From: an uncultured Bacteroidota bacterium
GTDB taxonomy: Bacteria > Bacteroidota > Bacteroidia > Bacteroidales > 4484-276
Length of the DNA: 5,638 bases
Assembly: GCA_903930725.1 (NCBI GenBank)
Contig: CAIYZW010000512.1
Coordinates: 1 to 5,638 of the forward strand
Direction: 5' to 3'
Part shown: in pieces, positions 1 to 4,797 of the stretch
How positions within the stretch are numbered: position 1 is the stretch's first letter
How the letters are laid out: each line of letters starts with the position of its first letter
Program-made: the position numbers and the translations under genes
Notes under the pieces: generated by a model
Told to the model about the DNA's origin: nothing
What the model saw: only the letters and a program-made list of their open reading frames with translations
The model's database searches: none

Positions 1-531
1 CTTTGCATTGATAAACGCGGAACACTAAAAAACCAGGTCTATCTTACCAGCGATAGGGTAGAAGTTACATTTGAGCTTCCACTTGCCGAGATCGTTTTTG
101 ACTTTTACGATAAACTCAAAAGCATTTCACGAGGTTACGCTTCTTTCGATTATCACATTTCGGGTTATAAAACCGCCAAACTTGTAAGGTTGGATATTTT
201 ATTAAACGGCGAGCCTGTTGATGCCCTTTCCACGCTGATACATCATGATAACGCCTATAATTTCGGGCGCCGGATGTGTGAGAAGCTCAAGGAGCTTATC
301 CCACGCCAGCAATACGATGTGGCCATTCAGGCAGCAATAGGCGCCAAAGTTATTGCACGCGAAACTGTTAAAGCTTTACGTAAAGATGTTACAGCAAAAT
401 GTTATGGTGGCGATATTTCACGTAAGCGTAAGTTGCTCGAAAAGCAAAAGAAAGGCAAGAAACGTATGCGCCAGGTCGGCAATGTCGAAGTGCCACAATC
501 GGCCTTCCTTGCAGTTTTAAAATTAGATTAG
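1..531 (+). CDS. lepA: Elongation factor 4 (LepA), C-terminal part
   Basis: This is the 3' end of a gene open from base 1 in frame 1 (176 residues, stop TAG at 529-531); the ATG at 190 is internal. LepA is a ribosome-binding GTPase related to EF-G that acts on elongating or stalled ribosomes, probably by back-translocation or by helping 30S maturation. The GTPase domain is outside the window. Visible residues about 16-55 hold the end of the EF-G domain V-like fold, with the LepA-typical PLAEIVFDFYDKLKS followed by SRGYASFDY. The rest is the LepA-specific C-terminal domain, ending in CYGGDISRKRKLLEKQKKGK, then MRQVGNVEVPQ and the usual end AFLAVLKLD. The C-terminus is intact. Full-length LepA is near 600 residues, so about 70% is missing at the window edge. 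It converges on tsf and shares a terminator with it. The family call is very secure. Confidence 0.97.
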   Translation, partial: LCIDKRGTLKNQVYLTSDRVEVTFELPLAEIVFDFYDKLKSISRGYASFDYHISGYKTAKLVRLDILLNGEPVDALSTLIHHDNAYNFGRRMCEKLKELIPRQQYDVAIQAAIGAKVIARETVKALRKDVTAKCYGGDISRKRKLLEKQKKGKKRMRQVGNVEVPQSAFLAVLKLD

Positions 532-551
532 AAACCAAATTTCTTTAAAAT

Positions 552-587
552 AAAAAAGAGAATTTCCTTGCGGAGATTCTCTTTTTT
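552..587. terminator. Bidirectional intrinsic terminator between lepA and tsf
   Basis: A near-perfect inverted repeat: AAAAAAGAGAATTTCC (552-567) pairs with GGAGATTCTCTTTTTT (572-587) over 16 positions, with one T-G wobble and a four-base loop (568-571). The six A at the left and six T at the right give a U tract to transcripts from either strand. Read on the minus strand the loop is GCAA, a stable GNRA tetraloop closed by C-G. It starts 20 bases after the lepA stop and lies 22 bases after the tsf stop, so it fits as a shared terminator for the two convergent units. Confidence 0.88.
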
Positions 588-609
588 GTTGCTTATACTT
601 TTGAACGAA

Positions 610-1446
610 TTACGATCCGAGTGCAAAACGGTAAAATTTGGTTATCGCCAAATCTTTATCCGATTCTTTCAAATACTGGTCAACAGTTTTCTTGGTATCT
701 TTAATGAAATCCTGATTTACCAAAGTATTTTCTTTGAAGAACTTAACCAGACGACCTTGGGCAATTTTATCAAGCATTGCTTCCGGTTTTCCTTCCTGAC
801 GGGCAAGTTCGCGGCCAATTTCGAGTTCTTTTTCGATAACTTCGGCAGTAACAAAATCTTTGTCGAGGGCAATCGGGTTCATGGCTGCAATTTGCATGGC
901 TACATCGTGTCCGATTTCATCAACATTTTTAGCATCAGCTTTGTTTAACGAAACCAATGTACCTATTTTGTTGCCAATATGGTTGTATCCAAAAACTTTT
1001 GGTGCTTCGATGGCTTCGTATGAATCGAATTCCATTTTTTCACCAGTTTTACCAACAAGTTCATTCAGTGCTTGTTCAACCGAAATTCCACCAAGGGTCA
1101 AAGCCATCATTTCCTGTAGGCTTTTAGCTCTTTTTTCGATAGCGAGGTCGGCCAGGCCATGTACAAATTTTACAAAGTCTTCGCTCTTTCCAACAAAGTC
1201 GGTTTCGCAATTGACCATTAATAAAACTCCAAAAGTCTTGTCATCAGTAGTTTTTGCGATAACCAGGCCTTCGGTAGCATCTTTATCAGCTCTTTTTGCA
1301 GCTACTTTTGCACCTTTTTTCCGGAGGTATTCGATTGCTTTTTCAAAATCGCAGTCAGTTTCCTGAAGTGCTTGTTTGCAGTCCATCATACCGGCACCGG
1401 TTTGTCTACGAAGTTTTGCAACGTCTGAAGCAGTGATATTTGCCAT
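610..1446 (-). CDS. tsf: Elongation factor Ts
   Basis: EF-Ts is the cytosolic nucleotide exchange factor that displaces GDP from EF-Tu so that EF-Tu can be reloaded with GTP. The product is 278 residues, normal for the family. The N-terminal UBA-like domain (about residues 3-50) carries the first family signature, LRRQTGAGMMDCKQAL, followed by YLRKKGAKVAAKRADK. The core domain has the second signature at about 78-87 (VNCETDFVGK); its TDFV motif (82-85) is the part that in E. coli EF-Ts contacts EF-Tu. The C-terminal segment FFKENTLVNQDFIKD with TVDQYLK is also typical. The ATG at 1446 places the UBA-like domain at the usual distance from the N-terminus. No Shine-Dalgarno sequence precedes it; the bases before ATG are A/T only (TTTTATA). 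It is the last gene of the rplM-rpsI-rpsB-tsf block, 111 bases after rpsB, with a terminator-like hairpin in between. I found no Bacteroidota-type promoter in that gap, so expression probably depends on readthrough or on a promoter I cannot see. Confidence 0.98.
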   Translation of the reverse strand: MANITASDVAKLRRQTGAGMMDCKQALQETDCDFEKAIEYLRKKGAKVAAKRADKDATEGLVIAKTTDDKTFGVLLMVNCETDFVGKSEDFVKFVHGLADLAIEKRAKSLQEMMALTLGGISVEQALNELVGKTGEKMEFDSYEAIEAPKVFGYNHIGNKIGTLVSLNKADAKNVDEIGHDVAMQIAAMNPIALDKDFVTAEVIEKELEIGRELARQEGKPEAMLDKIAQGRLVKFFKENTLVNQDFIKDTKKTVDQYLKESDKDLAITKFYRFALGS

Positions 1447-1490
1447 TATAAAATATTTTGAGTGTTAATAATTATTTATGCTGTTTTATT

Positions 1491-1527
1491 AAAAAAAAGA
1501 GAATCAGAACGGTGTTCCTTTTCTCTT
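1491..1527 (-). terminator. Terminator-like hairpin between rpsB and tsf
   Basis: On the minus strand AAGAGAA (1527-1521) pairs with TTCTCTT (1503-1497), and an inner GAAC/GTTC stem (1517-1514 with 1510-1507) closes the loop. Eight T follow as the transcript runs 3' (the complement of A at 1491-1498, two of them in the stem). This is the shape of an intrinsic terminator, 30 bases after the rpsB stop. The internal loop makes it weaker than the lepA/tsf hairpin. Since tsf follows in the same direction, I infer partial termination that lowers tsf relative to rpsB. It could instead mark a processing site or a protected rpsB 3' end. Confidence 0.6.
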
Positions 1528-1557
1528 CGATATGTTTTAAAAATCAATAATTTATGA

Positions 1558-2472
1558 TTATTTTTTATGGATAGCTGTGCCTTTACGAGGACGTTTTTCG
1601 CGGTTTTGTTGTTCTTCCTCTTCAATTTTCTTCAGGCGTTTGGCTTCTTCCCTGCGTGCAGCAACCGAATCTTCATCTTCGTTTTCATCAGTTTCGGCTT
1701 CAATATCCTGCTTGGTGCGGGTCTTGATTCTGATGGCTTCTTCTCTTTCTAATTCTTCTTCCTTGGCGCGTTTATCCTTATCAACTTTTCTTTCCATTAA
1801 ACCTTCGTCCATGGCTTTAACCATGATATCAATGATTAACGAAATTGATTTGGAAGCATCGTCGTTAGCCGGGATTGGGAAATCAACCAACTTTGGATTC
1901 GAGTTTGTATCAACAATAGCAAAGGTTGGGATGTTCAGTTTTTTGGCTTCGGCAACAGCAATGTGTTCTTTTAAAATATCAATAATAAAAAGTGCTGAAG
2001 GAAGGCGGTTCAAATCGGCAATACTACCTAATTGTTTTTCCAGCTTGGCTCTTTCACGGGTTATCTGAAGTCTTTCCCTTTTTGAAATGTTGGTGAAAGT
2101 CTGGTCGGTAATCATTTTATCAATAGAAGCCATTTTGCGTACTGCCTTGCGGATGGTGGCAAAGTTGGTAAGCATACCACCAGGCCAACGCTCGGTAACG
2201 TAAGGCATTCCAACTGTTTTCATTTTTTCAGATACTATTTCTTTAGCCTGTTTTTTGGTAGCTACGAAAAGTACCTTTTTTCCTGACCTGGCAATTTGCT
2301 TTAAAGCTGATGCAGCTTCTTCGATTTTTGCAGCGGTTTTATAAAGGTCAATGATGTGAATTCCGTTGCGCTCCATAAAAATGTAAGGAGCCATGTTTGG
2401 ATTCCATTTTCTTTTAAGATGCCCAAAATGTACACCGGCATCTAATAATTCTTCAAAACTTGTTCTTGGCAT
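1558..2472 (-). CDS. rpsB: 30S ribosomal protein S2 with long charged C-terminal tail
   Basis: uS2 binds late to the 30S subunit between head and body near the platform and, in many bacteria, helps hold S1. The first family motif is at residues 9-18 (LLDAGVHFGH), followed by KWNPNMAPYIF, the conserved ERWPGGMLTNF (94-104) and the second signature region PSALFIIDILKEHIAVAEA (158-176) with IPTFAIVDTNSNP. The S2 fold ends near residue 225. The last 80 residues are a charged extension: a mixed Lys/Arg/Glu helix (about 228-257), an acidic patch (258-269, ETDENEDED), another charged helix (270-296) and a basic end (KRPRKGTAIHKK). The total of 304 residues exceeds the roughly 240-260 usual for S2. 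The ATG at 2472 gives the normal MPRTSFEELLDAG start; no Shine-Dalgarno sequence precedes it (TCTAAATTAAATG). It lies 106 bases after rpsI, behind a large hairpin. Confidence 0.98.
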   Translation of the reverse strand: MPRTSFEELLDAGVHFGHLKRKWNPNMAPYIFMERNGIHIIDLYKTAAKIEEAASALKQIARSGKKVLFVATKKQAKEIVSEKMKTVGMPYVTERWPGGMLTNFATIRKAVRKMASIDKMITDQTFTNISKRERLQITRERAKLEKQLGSIADLNRLPSALFIIDILKEHIAVAEAKKLNIPTFAIVDTNSNPKLVDFPIPANDDASKSISLIIDIMVKAMDEGLMERKVDKDKRAKEEELEREEAIRIKTRTKQDIEAETDENEDEDSVAARREEAKRLKKIEEEEQQNREKRPRKGTAIHKK

Positions 2473-2508
2473 TTAATTTAGATTTTATGTTTACTTTCTG
2501 TTTAATGC

Positions 2509-2549
2509 AATCAGCAAGTAGTTCAGGTACTCCCGAAGTCTTGCTGATT
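2509..2549 (-). promoter_or_regulatory. Large hairpin in the rpsI-rpsB gap, candidate rpsB leader element
   Basis: AATCAGCAAG (2509-2518) is a perfect 10-base inverted repeat of CTTGCTGATT (2540-2549). Within it, in the minus-strand RNA, UUCGGG pairs with CCUGAA across an AGUA loop (one G-U pair), after an asymmetric AC/CUA internal loop. No U tract follows (the next bases are GCATTAAACAG), so it is not a standard intrinsic terminator. It ends 36 bases before the rpsB start. A strong, interrupted stem in the 5' region of a ribosomal protein gene suggests an autoregulatory leader or an RNA processing site. The structure is seen in the sequence; the function is inferred. Confidence 0.5.
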
Positions 2550-2578
2550 TAGATACTAAACACTTTAATATCCGAAGA

Positions 2579-2965
2579 TTAACGTTTACTAAACTGGAAT
2601 TTCTTACGAGCCTTTTTCTGTCCTGGTTTTTTACGTTCAACCATTCTTGGGTCTCTGCGCATTAAGCCTAAAGCTTTCAAAACAGGACGATAGGTTGGGT
2701 CCAATTCAACAAGTGCTCTCGAAATACCTAAGCGGAGGGCTTCGGCTTGTCCATTAGTTCCGCCACCTGATAATCTGGCATCAACATCCAGTTTATCAAT
2801 ATTATTGGTAAGGTTAAGTGGTTGGCGAACAACGTATTGTAAGGTAGCAACTGGAAAATAATTTTCTATGGTTCTTTTGTTTACGGTTATTGTACCATTA
2901 CCGGGTTTGAGATAAACACGGGCAATTGCAGTTTTTCTTCTGCCTAAAGCATTAATAATTTCCAT
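2579..2965 (-). CDS. rpsI: 30S ribosomal protein S9
   Basis: uS9 sits in the head of the 30S subunit, and its basic C-terminal tail reaches the P site, where the last residues touch the anticodon arm of the peptidyl-tRNA. The product is 128 residues, the normal length. Features in order: GRRKTAIARVYLKPG (8-22), the family signature beginning GGGTNGQAEALRLGISRAL (67-85), DPTYRPVLKALGLMRRDPRM (89-108) and the conserved basic end ERKKPGQKKARKKFQFSKR with the terminal Lys-Arg present. The start ATG at 2965 is three bases after the rplM stop (TAAGCGATG), so translation is probably coupled to rplM; no Shine-Dalgarno sequence is visible. L13 and S9 are paired in this order in most bacteria. Confidence 0.98.
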   Translation of the reverse strand: MEIINALGRRKTAIARVYLKPGNGTITVNKRTIENYFPVATLQYVVRQPLNLTNNIDKLDVDARLSGGGTNGQAEALRLGISRALVELDPTYRPVLKALGLMRRDPRMVERKKPGQKKARKKFQFSKR

Positions 2966-2968
2966 CGC

Positions 2969-3424
2969 TTATTTAATTTCTGTTAAGTTAATTTTTCTTG
3001 GTTGTTGTGCTTCCTGTTTGTGTTCAGCGCCTTCATAAACATAAAGGTTACCGATAATCTGGTTGCTGAGCCTGTTTTTTGGCAACATGCCTTTTATGGC
3101 TTTTTCGACAATTGATGTTGGCTTTTTGAGCAACATTTGCTTGGCAGTCAGCACTGTTTGGCCACCTGGATATTGCGAATGACGGTGGTATTCTTTATCC
3201 ATCATTTTGTTGCCGGTAAGGCGCACTTTAGCGGCATTAATAATAACAACATTGTCACCGCAATCTGCATGAGGTGTGAAGTTGGTTTTTAATTTGCCTC
3301 TGAGAAGCAATGCTACTTTTGAAGCTAATCTTCCAAGTATCTCATTTTCAGCATCAATGATAACCCACTCTTTAGTTGCGGTTTCTTTATTTGCGCTTAT
3401 CGTCTTGTAACTTAAGGTATCCAT
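2969..3424 (-). CDS. rplM: 50S ribosomal protein L13
   Basis: uL13 is an early-assembling 50S protein that binds 23S rRNA. The product is 151 residues, normal for the family. Recognisable parts are KEWVIIDAENEILGRLAS (18-35) near the N-terminus, then DCGDNVVIINAAKVRLTGNK (54-73), YHRHSQYPGGQ (79-89) and the family signature region IKGMLPKNRLSNQIIGNLYVYEG (110-132). The ATG at 3424 sits at the usual distance from the conserved Trp (W20 here). It is the first gene of the block, directly behind a strong predicted promoter and a leader of about 50 bases. The bases just before ATG (GAAAAATAG) hold no Shine-Dalgarno sequence, although a good one (GGGAGGTG) occurs much farther upstream. Confidence 0.98.
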   Translation of the reverse strand: MDTLSYKTISANKETATKEWVIIDAENEILGRLASKVALLLRGKLKTNFTPHADCGDNVVIINAAKVRLTGNKMMDKEYHRHSQYPGGQTVLTAKQMLLKKPTSIVEKAIKGMLPKNRLSNQIIGNLYVYEGAEHKQEAQQPRKINLTEIK

Positions 3425-3476
3425 CTATTTTTCAATTATTTCAATTCCAATTATTACACCTCCCAAAAAATGGGGC
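3425..3476 (-). promoter_or_regulatory. rplM 5' leader with 5'-terminal hairpin and misplaced Shine-Dalgarno-like motif
   Basis: If transcription starts a few bases after the -7 box (about 3472-3477), the leader is about 50 bases. It opens with a small hairpin, CCCA (3474-3471) pairing with TGGG (3465-3462) over a five-U loop, immediately followed by AGGTG. GGGAGG (3464-3459) matches the anti-Shine-Dalgarno end of 16S rRNA well, but lies 34 bases before the rplM ATG and is partly inside the stem. The remainder is A/T rich. Regulation by L13 or by ribosomes is plausible because L13 leaders are known in bacteria, and I recall a class from Bacteroidia, which I cannot verify here. The motifs are seen; the function is inferred. 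Confidence 0.5.
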
Positions 3477-3478
3477 TG

Positions 3479-3510
3479 CAAAAGTAGAATTATTATTTTA
3501 GATAAACAAA
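3479..3510 (-). promoter_or_regulatory. Bacteroidota-type promoter for rplM-rpsI-rpsB-tsf
   Basis: On the minus strand TTTG (3510-3507) is followed after exactly 20 bases by TACTTTTG (3486-3479). This matches the -33 TTTG and -7 TAnnTTTG boxes recognised by the primary sigma factor of Bacteroidota, with ideal spacing. The spacer is almost entirely A/T. Expected initiation is near 3472-3477, about 50 bases before the rplM start. Its place just before the first ribosomal gene supports the call. Confidence 0.75.
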
Positions 3511-3548
3511 CGTATCTAAAAAATATTTCTAAAGTCCTTTGAAGACGG

Positions 3549-3556
3549 CAAAAGTA
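3549..3556 (-). promoter_or_regulatory. Second -7-like box upstream of the rplM promoter
   Basis: A second TACTTTTG lies 70 bases upstream of the first; both are embedded in the same ten bases, CTACTTTTGC. No TTTG is found at 19-21 bases upstream of this copy, where AAAG/AAGG occurs instead. It may be a weak or activated second promoter, or chance in an A/T-rich gap. Confidence 0.25.
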
Positions 3557-3605
3557 GCCATTATTCCAATGTGGGGCCTTTGATAACGATTTTATTTGGC
3601 TATCA

Positions 3606-3622
3606 GTCAAACAGCTTTTGAC
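3606..3622 (-). terminator. Short hairpin after the kinase gene, weak terminator candidate
   Basis: GTCAAA (3606-3611) and TTTGAC (3617-3622) form a perfect 6-bp stem with a five-base loop, three bases after the kinase stop codon (3626-3628). No U tract follows on the minus strand (TGATAGCC), so efficient intrinsic termination is doubtful. The rest of the 200-base gap to rplM holds the promoter elements listed separately and no convincing gene. Confidence 0.25.
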
Positions 3623-3625
3623 AGC

Positions 3626-4786
3626 TTAATTTGGAAACTTCAGTGTCACTGAAGCTCCGCCCTGGGTGAGGTTTTTAATTTCGATTTTACCTGAATTTAC
3701 TTCCATGGCTAATTTTACTGCCGCGAGACCAAGTCCAAAACCTTCGGTAAAATTTTTCATCTTATCAATAGCAAAAAATTCGAATAGTTTTTCCAATTCT
3801 TCTTCAGAAAATCCTGGTCCACTGTTGGTGATAATTAATTCGACAAAAGGTTCATTCATGGCGTTTGATAAATGAATGTAACCATTATCAGGTGTGAACT
3901 TTGCCGCATTGTGCATGATTTTTTTTACTGAATTGAGAATCAATTCATAGTCACCATGAATGATTTTTGCTTCATCAGTAAAATCTGAGAATACCTGAAT
4001 CCCCTTTTCATTGATTAAATCGTGGTAAGCAAATGTGGCAAGCTTTGCAATTTCGATAATATCAACATCCGAAAAATCAATTTGATACTCACCTAACTGG
4101 AGTTCGGTTATCAATAAGGCTGTTTCGGAAAGGTTGATTAGTTTTTCGGAAGCATTCATCAAAATATTGATTGTTTGATCGTGTTCCGTTAATCTAAGTG
4201 ATGGATAAAGTATCTCGATAAAACCATTTATTGCATTGAGGGGAGTGCGTAATTCGTGACTGATGAGCGTGAGAAATTTACTTTTCGCCTGCTCGAGTTT
4301 CGATAATTGTTCGTTTGCTTTTTGCAACTCAAGAGTACGTTCTATTACCTTTTCTTCGAGAAATTCATTTAAGTTTTCGAGTTGTTCTTTTTGTTTCTTA
4401 AGTTCAAGCTGGGTTCTTACACGGGCAAGGAGCTCTTCTGTTTTAAAAGGTTTCGACAGATAATCAACAGCCCCCATCTCGAATCCTTTTACAACACTTT
4501 GAATATCTGATTTGGCTGTTAGAAAAATTATTGGAAGTCCTTTTGTTTTCTCATTGGCTTTGATGATTTTACATACTTCATAACCATCCATTCCTGGCAT
4601 TAAAATATCCAGTAAAATGAGGTCGAAATCTTCATGATCAATTAATGAGAGTGCTTCGGATCCACTAAGTGCAAACGAAACCTGGTAGTTTTGGTCGAAA
4701 AGGATACTTCCAATTACCTGGACGTTTTGCGATACATCATCAACCACCAATATTTTGCAATTCTTATTTTCGATAGGACTTAGCAT
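3626..4786 (-). CDS. Soluble receiver-histidine kinase protein (REC-HisKA-HATPase)
   Basis: A 386-residue cytoplasmic two-component protein with the receiver in front of the kinase. The receiver (about 10-125) has the acidic pair D16-D17, phospho-acceptor D60 in LILLDILMPGMDG, switch residue T90 and K112 in SKPF. A Glu/Lys/Leu-rich coiled coil (about 126-170) leads to the dimerisation helix with H177 in SHELRTPLN, the autophosphorylated histidine. The HATPase domain has an N box (HNAAKFTP, N293), a G1 box NSGPGF (321-326) with Asn where Asp is commonest, an F-like LFEFF and a G2 box GFGLGLA. There is no signal peptide, membrane segment, sensor domain or output domain. The likely role is a relay: an upstream kinase phosphorylates the receiver, and this sets the activity of the attached kinase. 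The neighbouring hybrid kinase, 11 bases upstream in the same direction, is the obvious candidate partner. The target is unknown. The ATG at 4786 leaves a short N-terminal tail before the receiver; no Shine-Dalgarno sequence is visible. Confidence 0.93.
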   Translation of the reverse strand: MLSPIENKNCKILVVDDVSQNVQVIGSILFDQNYQVSFALSGSEALSLIDHEDFDLILLDILMPGMDGYEVCKIIKANEKTKGLPIIFLTAKSDIQSVVKGFEMGAVDYLSKPFKTEELLARVRTQLELKKQKEQLENLNEFLEEKVIERTLELQKANEQLSKLEQAKSKFLTLISHELRTPLNAINGFIEILYPSLRLTEHDQTINILMNASEKLINLSETALLITELQLGEYQIDFSDVDIIEIAKLATFAYHDLINEKGIQVFSDFTDEAKIIHGDYELILNSVKKIMHNAAKFTPDNGYIHLSNAMNEPFVELIITNSGPGFSEEELEKLFEFFAIDKMKNFTEGFGLGLAAVKLAMEVNSGKIEIKNLTQGGASVTLKFPN

Positions 4787-4797
4787 AAGTTTATCAA

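Noticed and set aside
190..531. lepA fragment as a separate 113-residue gene starting at the ATG at 190
   Set aside because: The frame is open to base 1 and the upstream residues are clear LepA sequence, so this ATG is internal.
596..603. Plus-strand TACTTTTG, a possible -7 box for an antisense tsf transcript
   Set aside because: No TTTG at 19-21 bases upstream, and the site lies directly behind the terminator T run in A/T-rich sequence. Not supported as a promoter.
568..948. 126-codon plus-strand frame with a hydrophobic N-terminus after lepA
   Set aside because: It begins within the terminator loop and runs antisense through the 3' end of tsf. The hydrophobic look comes from reading Lys/Glu-rich codons backwards.
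860..1366. 168-codon plus-strand frame inside tsf
   Set aside because: It is the antisense shadow of tsf, which is a secure gene with full family signatures. The same holds for the plus-strand frames inside rpsB and the kinase genes.
2550..2578. Separate promoter for rpsB upstream of the hairpin
   Set aside because: No TAnnTTTG with a TTTG at suitable spacing on the minus strand. The region is A/T rich but without a recognisable pair of boxes.
3425..3610. 61-codon minus-strand frame in the gap before rplM
   Set aside because: It spans the predicted rplM promoter and leader, its composition does not look like a protein, and it abuts the rplM start only because the gap happens to lack stops. 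No recognisable domain.
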